From contig OV884011.1 of NCBI GenBank assembly GCA_930367205.1, forward strand, positions 138,669,437-138,733,436: a stretch of DNA of 64,000 bases, read 5' to 3'. A program made the position numbers and the translations under genes. The stretch comes from Acanthosoma haemorrhoidale (taxonomy: Eukaryota; Arthropoda; Insecta; Hemiptera; Acanthosomatidae). How positions within the stretch are numbered: position 1 is the stretch's first letter; each line of letters starts with the position of its first letter. This document shows positions 53,838 to 64,000 of the stretch, one piece after another. The notes under the pieces are model-generated. The model was not told the DNA's origin. It made no database searches and saw only the letters and a program-made list of their open reading frames with translations.

Positions 53838-56800
53838 CTTAATATAGAGAAACAAATCAGTAAATATAAATACATCACATAATAAAACTCAAGCATGATT
53901 AATTGAAGCAATGTTATAAAGATATTTCTTAATTTAAACAATATTGCATTTATTCATTGGGCTGATAATAACCTATTATACCAACAACAGTGTTATATTG
54001 CAAATAATTAAAAAATCTATGTGTCGTCGTCTGAGCCAGAAGAGAGAGGATCTTCTTTCAAACAAATATTGAATAATTGTCTTTTGCCTGTATGTTCTTC
54101 GATAACGGCTGTAAATATGATCCAATTGATCTTTAATTTTAATGTGATAGTAAACAATACCCTGGGCTACACTGTACCTGCTTTGTCTAAGATATAGTTG
54201 TGATATTAGATATTGTGGACTTTGCATATAAGAATTTTAAATATAAAGATTTAATCCAACTTATCAAGAAGGCAAAATAAAAACATTGAGGGTGGATGAA
54301 AAAAACAAAAGATAGTATAGTTGTGTTGTGTGGTCAGGATAAAAACACACACAGAATTACTCGTCTAGTTTTGGCCCGTGATATAGTATAGTTGTTGTTT
54401 TATGAGAACACAGAATTATTCTCTCTCTAGTTTTGGGATCAGCCTGTGATATATGTGTCCGAGTCAAGTGATGAAATAAAAAGTTCTGTAAGTTATTTAT
54501 TGTTGGCCTGGAAGCGGAACGGAAGAGAAGTTGCACCAGGAAGAAGAGTTAATTTGATTAAAAAAGAAGACCATTGAAGAAAAAAATATAGATAAGTATA
54601 ATTAATATAAGTTTCTTTTTGTTTATTTGTAATTAAATATAATCTTTTGCCATAATTATTTTGTTTAAAAGAACCTAAAACAGCAGTTAATCATAAATAA
54701 AACAAATTTAAAATTAAAAATAAAATTACGTTATCTTTTAAAAGAACGTAAATATTTTAATAATATACACTGTACCACTGTTAGCTTAGGCTGACTGGGA
54801 GTATGTGAGAGAAAAAATACAGCTTCAAATCTTTTAACTGATAAAAGTTCCCCTCTGACTTTTAAGCCTAATTAAGTTACTGATCAGAAGCAATTCAAGA
54901 TTTATTGTTTTGATTTTTGCTTGTTGAAGACTGATTGTTGAAGACATATTAAAGGCAGTAAGGCAAAAATAAATTAACAAAAACATATTTGGGAGCAGTT
55001 TTCAACAGGTTTGTTTAGGTCAATATTTCGGCTATTTTATTTATTATTTGAAAAGGCAATTTAAAAAATAAACTGAATTTTAGATAAAATATTTTCAATT
55101 TTTTTACAATCATTTAAGTAACTCACATGAAGTCCCATAAGTTTATCTTGATAATTTTTCTTTACTTTCTGTACCTTTACTTACCTTTATTTTGTTTATA
55201 TATGTTTAAAAAAACATCATTTAGTTTGTGATCAATAGAAATATTAAATAAAAAGGTAATGCAAAAAATAAAATTGTGAGGTGACTGATCTTTCGAATGA
55301 TTATTATTTATTATTAACAAATTCAATTATCTATTAACTAATCACAACAAATAGTTAAAGTGTTTAGAGGTGTTGATTTTTTTTTTAATGCTGCTACTGT
55401 ATTATTAAGAGGTTTATCAACAACTGGAAGGTACTGGAACAAGTAAACAATAAGTCACGAAAGAAGCAAGGAAAAGAAGTCTGAGTTAATAAGTTTGTAC
55501 TAGCCTTATGCAAGATTATGTAGAAGTGAATGTTATGTTCCATGATTGGTAAATGTTTAACAGTTATGTTATTGATGAGCTCTGGAAAAATAACAGAATC
55601 TATCGAAGCTTGCTAAATCATTGATGAGTAATCATGACTCGATACCATGGTACAAGATCATTGAAAAGAAGGTTAACAAAAAAAAGATAATGATGCAGGT
55701 TAATTTATGATTTTGTATGTCCTGTTAACTTTAGCAATAAAAACTTAAGAAAAATTACGTAACCTTTAAATTCTCAAATTTACACTAGAATTCGCTGAAG
55801 TTGAGATTTTATATACTATATTTATAATTATACAATTTCTTTAAATAAATTATTTTTATCTTGCAGTTATTTTTTTCAATACCCATACATTTAAGATAAA
55901 AATGTTTATTAATATTCAATTCACATACACAAGTAAAAGTAATAATAACAAAATATGTCACTGATAATGACAAGTACCTTAGAGATCAGGATGAAATCTA
56001 GAAGAACAGCAGAGATAAAACCTAGAGTAACTGAAAGCATGAGAATGCCAACAATTATACCACTTGGAGTACCAATCTCAAATGTTGTGATAGTTTTGTA
56101 TAGACCACTGAAAAATTATAATACCATTCTAAAGTAGCTTACCTATGAAACATAGATATATTAAAACTCAGAGTAATTTAAATTTATTTTAAGTTTTTAA
56201 AATGGGATATTCAATAGGTAGGTAGGTTGAAAGTTGCAGTTTGTACAATGAACTCATGAACCACCAGTATGTGGCACTATCCTACCAAATGCTTCACATA
56301 GAGTGTTTGTGATAACAATGTGAGCAAATATACAATCCCAGGGGAGACCTAGATCATCCCTTTACATAATAAAAGGGGGTAATAATTTACCACATCTAGA
56401 AAATATTTTACATCCCACATTAAAGTTCTGAAAATTTTCAGCATTTCCAGGGTATGGCCTATTTCTTTTACCCCTTTCCCCAAAATTGTTGTGCAGCAAA
56501 AAGACTGAAGACATGAATAAAATTATTGACAGAAAGTACCCATAAGTTTTTGGATGACTTCTGAATTTTTAAATAAACCTTTTATATTATATAGAATAAT
56601 TATAATAAAAATATTACAACATAACAAAATAAATGATAAATATAAAACACATGTAAAGAAAAGAAAAAATTATGCATACCATGATCCTCCACCACTCATT
56701 CCTATGGCCATTACCAGGGTTACAAGCATTTGGAATGAGAATATGAAGAAGAAAACCATAAAGTTGAAAGAGCTATCATCCCTATTGAAAAAATAAAAAC

Positions 56801-59800
56801 ATATATATAATTAATTAATAAAAATTAATAAATCAGAAGTATACCAGTGAATAACAATGATAAATTAGGGGATATAATTACCTGAAAGCTTTATAGCCGG
56901 GTCGGTACCAACATATAAATGAAAATGGTGTAAGTACGACTGAGTACAGAAGAGATAAACCGAAAGTTTCAAAGTCTCGAAAAGTGATGACCCTCACAAG
57001 GGCAACAAATGTGTTAGCCACCAACAGCAAGAAATGAACTGTTGATAAGAAAAAAATAAATAAACATAAATATGTACCACCATAAAGTTGAAGTTGATTG
57101 TGATTTTTAGTTTTTAAGGGCTATTTGGGTTATATTATCAATGTTTATTTTCAATAAAATAAAAAAATTTCCTTAAAAGATCATCCTAGTTTTAAAAACC
57201 TGAGGTCTAGTGTCTTGTATTTCTGTGAATCAGTCTCATTAACCTTGGAAACATCATTAAAATTATTTTTATTTGAGACTTCATGGTTTTCATTGATCAT
57301 TAGGGGTAAAGTCCAATGGATATTCTCCAAATTACAACGGTGTAAAACTTACGATATTATGAGTTCTTTAACTTTTAAGACACTAAATTTAAAAAAAAAA
57401 AATATTATTTATACCAATAGGAGACGACTATTTCATTCAATAAAATTTACTTACGTATCCATAAATTGTACATCTGCCTCACAACTGATTGAAAATCAAC
57501 TGGTATGTCAACATTAATGTCTTGATAAAAGCATGGCTCTAAGCCGCAAGAATTTGATGGTAGCGGTGGCCAATTGTTCTTTCTCACTAAAGCAAAAACA
57601 AAAATTAGCCATTATTCATACCTATTATTTATCTTAGTGAGGGATAGAAACCCTGCAAATACGCATAAATAATATATCAATTATAGACTAAATTGTAGGT
57701 CAAATTTAACATATTTAAAACAAATATAAACATGTGTAAGCAAATAGAAAGTGAAAGAACAAAGTGAGGAATTTCCGAGTTTCTTTTAAAAACTTATTAA
57801 ATGATCGTGAAAAAACTACTACGTCTATAGGATCAAATATGCTACAGTTTGTTGCTTATGCCATCTCCATCACTGAAAATTCCTAATCAAAAAGTAATTT
57901 TGTGTTTAATTAATTTTTATCTCTCCAATATTCTTTGTATCCATTCTCTCTAATCCGGAATCCTCCACAACTGTACCCTTCATGCTGATCACAACATCCC
58001 ATTCAGTCAAGACCTCCTGCTAGCAGAACTTTCATTTCCACCTCTCAATTCCAATCCGTATGTTAATGCTTAATATTCCCATCTCATCTCCAGCTACTCA
58101 GAGCGATGCCTAAGACGGTAGTGGCCTCACAACCACATCAATAAGATGTATATAGGAGGAAAGAAAGAGATACTTTTTATTAATGGATCTCTAAAATTTA
58201 ATTCTTGTAATAATCTTTGAAACTCTTTTTGATTTTCAGTCTTTAATGTGTACATGAGCAAGGGAAAAAATCATAACTGTAATTCTTAAATGACTTCTGA
58301 GGTAGGACTTTGAAAATTTTAAGTTATCGAAATGGGCCTTGCTTTTTTCACATGTAATTATTTTTCCTATACCATCTGTTAATGCACTTTAGCAAACAAC
58401 TGATAAGTGTGTTTTGAGGTGTTTCGGAATGTACCTTCATCGTGATCATTTTTACAATCACTATCAAAGATATCGTCAGGCAGACAAAAGACAATTACCA
58501 TGTAACCAAATGAAATAAGAGCATCTCCCTTCATGTTCAGAAAAAAGTTTTAATAATAAAACAGCCACGTCAAATGAAATGTTGACTGAAGGACACTAAA
58601 ATATTCAGGGGATATAAAGGTTCTGCATTATTTTCTACATAAAAATCTATACTAAATTAATTGCTATAAATTTGACTAACCATTGTAAGTATTGTTTCTA
58701 AGTTCTTCTTCTCTTCGCTGTAATTCTGCAGCTTTTCTTTCAAGTTCTTCCTGTCTTCTCTGAATAAATCGAACAATAGTTACAAGTTAAGCTTGTTAAT
58801 TACTATAATAATAAATTGTTTCGGTAACGCAAAAGTATATGTTTACTTACGTCTAAAGCAGCCTTTACGAAAGCATGTAAGAAATTAAAAAAATGAATTA
58901 GTAACATCAGGTTAATAGGAATATTGTACAATATTAGCATAGGAGTGTGTTATTCATTTTACAAAAATTATCACAATAATTTTAGAGGTAAAATTCTGGA
59001 GAAGGATGACTAGGAAAACCTAAAACCAAAAGGATACTGACCTATAATAAATAACACAATTGTATTGCTACCACCAAAACAGTTATAAACATAAAAGACA
59101 GGAAGCTCCATAGGAATGTATATAATAAAAGTTATTTGATTTTTGACTCATTAAATTTTTTTTCACATAAAATTATGGGCTTAAGTAGTTTAAAATACTA
59201 AATATTGATTCTTTCAAAATGGACACAAGTTGGAATTAAAAAAATAAGATGAAATGTCACAAGGATGAGCTGGACAAGTTAAAGTTAGTAAAACTTAAGT
59301 ATATACTTTCTTTTATAATAAAATTTAAAAACAATTAGTCATGGCATATGATCCTACTTCATACTTTATGAAGTAATCAATAAAGTATCATAAGAACGCA
59401 TTTTAACATTCTTACTAGGAGGCGGATTTAGTACTGTCATCTAAAACACATATTTTATGGCAATTAAAATCAATTAAAACCATACTTATTTTACATAGTT
59501 TGTTATGTTAATATAGAATAGATTTTATAAAAAAATGTCATATGGGGAGTCCCAGATGGTGTTTGTTGAAAGGAGCTGTATTTGGAAATAAATAAGACCA
59601 AATAAAGGATTTTGTTATTGTGCATTTATATTTTTTTCTAATACAATTCTTGAATCTATCTGTTGTATTAATAAGATTTCATGGTAGCCCTTACTTTACT
59701 TCACAAGACACACATTAGATCGGAAAGTCTACTTATATCTATGGATTATATGTCAAGAATTAAAAAGAAATTACGCAATATTTAAAAAAAAAAATGTTAG

Positions 59801-62391
59801 TTTTTAAGTCTTGTGTTCGATCACCGATATTTTTGAAAGAAAGAAGAGAAAAAATGATCGAAATACAAATGAGGTCGCTAGAACATTGACAGGAACGAAC
59901 ATGTGTCTACTTGTGACTATTCAGTAGAAACCAAGTCCTTCCTCGAGAGAGGAATAATTTTTTTTTAATACATTCATATTTTAATTATAATGTCTGAAAT
60001 TGGATTGTTGGTCGGTAATCTTCTAAATTCTTTTTCCTAGTAGAAAAATTAATATTTTAAAATGATAAAAAGGCCTTTCTTGGGGGGGGGGGGATAACAT
60101 TTTAGATCATCGTGAATCTTATAAAATTAGCTTTTCAGAAACCTCGTACTAACCATGGGATGCACTGAATATTGTCATTTATATTTATTTTTATATCAAA
60201 TTAATTCCCTTTGAATTCCAGGAGACTACTGTTGCAGTTTCGTGTCTTTTATTCCAAAGGGGTTGATAAAAATATCACAAAAGAATTTTTCTCTCTCAGT
60301 CAGCAAATCTGGTTTTAAAGGATTGAAGTAGAAGCGAAACTTGGGTGTTATATTTTTTTTTTTTTAGTCAGGAGCCACTTCAGTTTGAACAGCCTGTTGC
60401 AAGGTTAATGAGACTCAATTTTCAGAAAAATCTGCCACATAAAGGGCAAGATTTGCGTCGAATGATGCAACATGAAACATCAGCATAGGTAAATGATTAG
60501 ATTTACTTGCTATTGAGTGTTCAACGTATTTAGATGTGCAGTTATGTCACAGAGGAAAGCGAGATCTCAAAGCCATTTATCGTCTTCAAGGAGGGGAGAG
60601 ATGTGAGGAAGTTCTCCAATTTCTTTTAGGTAAGTAGAAACTTCACTGTGTAGATACCAGAATCCTTCCAAGGACTTTTCCTCATATGAGCCAGCAAACA
60701 TTGCAATGCAGAACTAGTTCTCCATGTGCCTCACTCTCTTTTTCAAACATTTCCTGAGATTGAGGGCACTAGCACGTATTATGTTGATACAGTCAACCAC
60801 CGATTTTCGGACAGAAGATAATTCCAGCTACTTGGCACAAATTGCTTCCTAGTGAATGATGCAGTGATATTTTAGAAGAGTTTTTTAGATGGAAGAGATT
60901 TTCTTATAGTTCAATACAGCCCTTGTTTTTATCGACCATGGCATGTACCCTATCAGAGCAAATGCTATTTAATTTTTGCCAGTCCAAGTTTTTCCTTCAA
61001 GAACGATATTTAGCTATTCAAACACTTACTCCTAGTTGATCAACGTCAAGGAGTTCTTCAGATGTTTCAAGATTCTCATTGACCATATGAACGAAAACAC
61101 ATAGCTGAGCAGATAATTTTTTGTCACAATTTTTGTTCAAAGCCACAGAAAGACTAGATGACAGAAGAGCTCACATCTTCTGTCACCTAGTCAATCTGCT
61201 ACATTACCGTATTTTGGGATAGGGCTATTTCATCCATTAGTTTAAAAATTTTTGGATCGTTAAGACATTTTGGGTTTGTTTGTCTGTTTTACAAAGAATT
61301 TTAAGCTGGGCTTGATAACTTGCTCACCATCTCGGTTTGGTTTCATTTCCTGTGCCAGTTAAGTAGCGAAGAGATCTCATAGGAAGCTGTTACCATTGAA
61401 GAATGCCCATTACTTTGTTTTTTAACATTAATTTTTGCCCGCATAATGATTTTTTTCTATTTTTTAATGAAATTGAACTAACCTGATATTTGGAATCAAA
61501 AACTCAATGATTCTTTGTGAAGTGATTCTCCAAATGTATTTTTTATGCACTGAAAAATTTCCACCACAGAGTAAACACGCTAGTAGTTTGGATACCTTTC
61601 CATTCATAATCAGAAACTAACTATTCCTCCCAAACGCTGTTGAAGACTCTCATTTTAATGTCTTTTTCATATTTATGCTTACTCATTTCACTAGTAAAAC
61701 GAGAAATAAGACTTGAAGAAAATAACATGAAAAATAAGGTTCGGGGGAAGCTGGATTTCTAGATACAAGTGGGGAATACACATGCCAGTTGATCTTCAGA
61801 AAATATCAGAGGACTATAAGTACCAAGATATCAAGAAGAGTGGTGCCACACGATTCCCTTTTTTATCAAACCACCCCCAACCCCCACCACCCCTAGAGCA
61901 CTTGCCAATTTTCCTATAATATTACCAAAACAAATATTTGTGAGCCTATCATGTGTTGAGTTACAGGCCACTCACCAAATTTTTGGCCTGAAGGCTGAGG
62001 GTTGGCACCACCCCCTCCCTTAATTGTTATATACACAGGTGGTCTGAAAAGTTTCAGACCTCAACATGAAGATGATAATAAAATAAATAAAAGCTAGTGA
62101 AATAAAAGCTTTGTTAGGTCGGAAACTTTTCAGACCACCCTCGTATAAGCAAATACTTCATTTTTTTATTATAGAAGAATCCGCCCCCTAGTTATTTTTT
62201 CTTGAATAAATTCATTAATATTATTATCTGTTAATGTTAATTTATGTTAAAACAGGAACCTGAAAATCAGCAGGAGACATATTGGCTGTTGCATTTGGAG
62301 CTGGGACAGCTGTTGTCCTTGAGTATGGAGGAGGAGGTTCTTGAGTAGCAGGCATGACAGCTGGCTCCGTTCTTTCTCCGCCACTCCGAAC
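53682..62391 (-). CDS. SCAMP: Secretory carrier-associated membrane protein (SCAMP), 5' partial
   Basis: Four-pass membrane protein of endosome and post-Golgi recycling vesicles. Eight exons join in frame (900 nt, about 299 aa). In order: proline-rich stretch QEPPPPYSR, coiled-coil [17 protein letters not shown], then NNWPPLP and [16 protein letters not shown], four membrane segments, the E-peptide [11 protein letters not shown] between segments 2 and 3, and a cytoplasmic tail [20 protein letters not shown]. The family is usually about 330-350 aa, so the missing N-terminus (NPF repeats) is short and must lie right of the window. Confidence 0.94.
53838..55977. other. Last SCAMP intron
   Basis: AT-rich. 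It contains the inverted copy of the 1.3-kb dispersed repeat (54318-54452); nothing else recognised. Confidence 0.5.
54318..54452 (-). repeat. Dispersed repeat, two units, inverted relative to 1.3 kb
   Basis: Two units carrying tatagttgt and, in the second, agttttgggatcagcctg; the reverse complement of the pair at 1312-1490. It lies in the last SCAMP intron. Confidence 0.7.
55978..56107 (-). CDS. SCAMP: SCAMP exon g (membrane segment 4)
   Basis: Encodes [20 protein letters not shown], then [19 protein letters not shown]. The donor is GTACTT, phase 0. Confidence 0.94.
56680..56781 (-). CDS. SCAMP: SCAMP exon f (membrane segment 3)
   Basis: Reads [20 protein letters not shown], then [13 protein letters not shown]. 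The donor is GTATGC, phase 2. Confidence 0.94.
56882..57038 (-). CDS. SCAMP: SCAMP exon e (membrane segments 1 and 2, E-peptide)
   Basis: Encodes [20 protein letters not shown] and [20 protein letters not shown], ending [15 protein letters not shown] is the SCAMP E-peptide (canonical CWYRPIYKAFR). The donor is GTAATT, phase 2. Confidence 0.95.
57455..57586 (-). CDS. SCAMP: SCAMP exon d
   Basis: Reads [20 protein letters not shown], then [17 protein letters not shown], the conserved amphipathic region before the first membrane segment. The donor is GTAAGT, phase 1. Confidence 0.95.
57955..58135 (+). repeat. Dispersed repeat, copy 2 (first copy at 22.9 kb)
   Basis: Shares ordered blocks with 22845-23075, such as catcccattcagtcaag, ttcccatctcatctcc and gtggcctcacaa. 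It is non-coding and lies in a SCAMP intron. Confidence 0.6.
58681..58759 (-). CDS. SCAMP: SCAMP exon c (coiled coil)
   Basis: Encodes [20 protein letters not shown] and ends RNNTYN, phase 1, at GTTAGT. This is the conserved N-terminal coiled coil of SCAMPs. Confidence 0.93.
58851..58862 (-). CDS. SCAMP: SCAMP 12-nt microexon (AALD)
   Basis: GCTGCTTTAGAC lies between CGTAAAG and a perfect GTAAGT donor. In phase it adds AALD between ADFQ and [10 protein letters not shown]. The frame is kept with or without it, so it may be constitutive, alternative or a coincidence. Confidence 0.5.
58863..60369. other. SCAMP intron, AT-rich part
   Basis: No gene or recognisable repeat seen. A G-tract lies at about 60082-60092. 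Confidence 0.45.
60370..61690 (-). pseudogene. hAT-type transposase relic (ZBED5/SCAND3-like)
   Basis: Minus-strand frames begin [14 protein letters not shown] and keep, in order, [16 protein letters not shown], a [15 protein letters not shown] block and [20 protein letters not shown]. These match the LSNDTVSRRIDDMAED, CTDGAAAMTGK and LLLHTEVRWLSRGK blocks of this hAT-derived family. Stops and shifts are frequent; it is inactive. Confidence 0.65.
62032..62145. mobile_element. Short palindromic mariner-type MITE
   Basis: About 114 bp with inverted ends built on GGTGGTCTGAAAAGTTTC, bounded by TA dinucleotides. A short AT-rich centre has no coding. Ends of this form occur on insect mariner-derived MITEs. 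Confidence 0.65.
62260..62391 (-). CDS. SCAMP: SCAMP exon a (proline-rich)
   Basis: Reads [20 protein letters not shown], then PPYSR, and ends ANMSPADFQ at a GTTCCT donor, phase 0. The acceptor is GGATTAG. Earlier exons are outside the window. Confidence 0.9.
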
Positions 62392-63034
62392 CTAATCCAT
62401 TGAAAAATGATGGTTTAAAAACAAAATAATTTTTATTTAGTCAGCTTAAACTAATGATTCACAAACAAATTAATCAAGATCTAGTCAAATCTATCAATTA
62501 TTCCAATAGTTTATAAGTATTCACAATTAATAACTATGAACCATAGAAAGTGTAATTCTATCCACAGTATTAACATGCAGTTGGGAAAAATAATAAGTAT
62601 GAGGAGAGCGCTGTAGCTAGGGTGAACTCTCTACTTTTAGTTCGCGCTAAATGTTGTGAGAAGAATTAACTGAAGAATTATAGTGTCTTCAAAACTTATC
62701 CATTCCCTCAATCTTCTTAATAATGAAATATTTATGGTTCTTGAACAATCAAATAATCTGAGATATAATATATATTTAAGGTAAATGTATTCTTTAATTT
62801 ACAAACATAATCAGCTATCAGGTTGGAGTGATTAGGGAATATGCAGAAAAATACGATAGGGCAATATTTGTGAAGGGAAGTTATTGAATTGTTTATTTAA
62901 AGTGGTTGAAACCTTAAAAGGGGATGATATCAATTAAAGAATAAACTTTAATGCTGTTTCTATTTGTTACAAAACAACTCAATATTGTTTGTTTAATTGT
63001 GTCATTTCCCCGACTAAAATTAAATACTCTTTTA

Positions 63035-64000
63035 TACAGAGGGGTCAAAAAAAATGTATCCACTGGTTAACAGTCCATAACTTGCAAACTAATTGACGGA
63101 GTTGTCTCATTTTAGGTGAAAGTGTAGCTTTAAGTCCAACTTAAAGATATCACTGTAGGTGTTCGAAATGGTCACCATTAACATTCACACACAAACGATG
63201 CCGCCAAACTGCAGCATGAACTACTGACTGCAACGTGTTCAGTTGGATATTTGCACATGAATGTACAATGGATTCTCGAAGTTCATCCAATGTGCGTGGC
63301 TTTTGTCGATAAACGACGTCCTTAAGTGTTCCCCACAGGTAAAAGTCCAGAGGAGATAAGTCTGGGGAACGTGGTGGATACTCTACAGCACCTCTACGGC
63401 CTATCCATCTTCCTGGTAGATTTTCGTCGAGATAAGCTCTAACACGATTGTGGTAGTGGGTTGGGGCACCATCTTGTTGAAAGTAAAATCTTCCGTCTCC
63501 ATACAAGTCTTGGATAGCAGGTAAAATGGATGTTTGAAGCTTCTGAAGGTACATATCACCGGTAACTGTACCGTCAAAGAAGAATGGCCCAATCAAGCCC
63601 CGGTTAGACAACCCACACCACACATCTACTCCTGACAAATTCACGGCTTTGTCTACATGGACGTTTGGATTTTTGGCGGCCCAGTAGATGCAATTGTGGC
63701 GATTTACTGTACCATTGAGTTTGAACTGTGCCTCATCAGACCAAACAATTATCTCTGCCAACTCTTCATCATTGCGCACCATGTTATTAAACCACTCGCT
63801 GTACTCCATTCTACGATCTGGGTCGTCCTCGTTCATTGCGTGTAGCAATCTTGGGATGTAGCACTTCCACTTTGCTGTCTTCAAAATTCGCCGAACACTT
63901 GAGCGACTCACTCCAGTTTCATGGGCACACTGTGGTGAGCGAGTGAATTGTTGTAACACAAGATGGGAGTTAAATGGACTTGTTACTGTTACAGGTTTCC
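63035..64000 (-). mobile_element. Tc1/mariner-superfamily transposon (DD41D type), right end beyond window
   Basis: The left end is TA followed by cagaggggtcaaaaaaaatg, a likely terminal inverted repeat, about 110 bp outside the transposase stop codon. The other end is outside the window. It sits in an upstream SCAMP intron. Confidence 0.7.
63150..64000 (-). CDS. DD41D transposase, 5' partial
   Basis: The frame is open from the right edge of the window to a TGA at 63150-63152, with no break; it continues upstream of GTG 63959. An N-terminal helix-turn-helix piece (SRSSVRRILK) is followed by the catalytic core: WSDEAQF, FQQDGAPTHY, and YPPRSPDLSPLDFYLWG. From the second Asp to the Asp of PLDF I count 41 intervening residues, the spacing of the DD41D (VISITOR-type) group. 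All three acidic residues are present, so the copy may be active or recently so. Confidence 0.85.
   Translation of the reverse strand, partial: KPVTVTSPFNSHLVLQQFTRSPQCAHETGVSRSSVRRILKTAKWKCYIPRLLHAMNEDDPDRRMEYSEWFNNMVRNDEELAEIIVWSDEAQFKLNGTVNRHNCIYWAAKNPNVHVDKAVNLSGVDVWCGLSNRGLIGPFFFDGTVTGDMYLQKLQTSILPAIQDLYGDGRFYFQQDGAPTHYHNRVRAYLDENLPGRWIGRRGAVEYPPRSPDLSPLDFYLWGTLKDVVYRQKPRTLDELRESIVHSCANIQLNTLQSVVHAAVWRHRLCVNVNGDHFEHLQ

Noticed and set aside
1..64000. CRISPR arrays, operons or bacterial-type genes
   Set aside because: No regularly spaced repeats or bacterial gene structure; splice sites and retroelements show a eukaryotic genome.

Overview
The window looks like AT-rich nuclear DNA of an arthropod, most likely an insect. 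Both host genes are split by GT-AG introns, most intergenic and intronic DNA is transposon-derived, and the mobile elements (an env-bearing errantivirus-like retroelement, jockey-like and RTE-like LINEs, irritans-type mariner, DD41D Tc1/mariner, piggyBac-like MITE, Helitron, hAT and copia remnants) are typical of insects. I cannot name the species.

Layout. Positions 3627-41480, minus strand, hold a complete aldehyde oxidase (molybdo-flavoprotein) gene. I reconstructed 27 coding exons that join in frame into about 1277 codons, from a start codon at 41480 to a TAA at 3627-3629. Positions 53682-62391, minus strand, hold the C-terminal eight exons (about 299 residues) of a secretory carrier membrane protein (SCAMP) gene; its N-terminal NPF-repeat exons lie beyond the right edge. 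Between the two genes (about 41.5-53.6 kb) I see only repeats and non-coding sequence. Bases 1-3490 are also non-coding apart from repeats.

Mobile DNA. AOX intron 2 carries a 6.85-kb LTR retroelement (30414-37268) in the same orientation as AOX. It has near-identical 252-bp LTRs, a tRNA-Lys primer binding site, gag, pol reached by a T TTT TTA frameshift heptamer, and an uninterrupted env. It sits inside an older LINE copy. Its integrase has Asn where the catalytic Glu of the D,D(35)E triad belongs. Other insertions are a 5'-truncated LINE with clear target duplications (AOX intron 14), Helitron helicase debris (intron 21), a Tc1-like fragment (intron 8), LTR-like repeats in four places, a TTAA-flanked MITE downstream of AOX, a copia RNase H relic and a fold-back mariner between the genes, a hAT relic and a palindromic MITE in one SCAMP intron, and an open DD41D transposase at the right edge.

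How it fits together. AOX and SCAMP are unrelated neighbours transcribed in the same direction. AOX would oxidise aldehydes or N-heterocycles in the cytosol; SCAMP is a four-pass protein of post-Golgi recycling membranes. I found no convincing new multi-gene system. The observations most worth a second look are the young env-bearing element with its D,D,N integrase, the mariner whose two ends are inverted copies of its 3' coding end, and a 12-nt microexon in SCAMP. All joins and family calls were made by eye without alignment tools.
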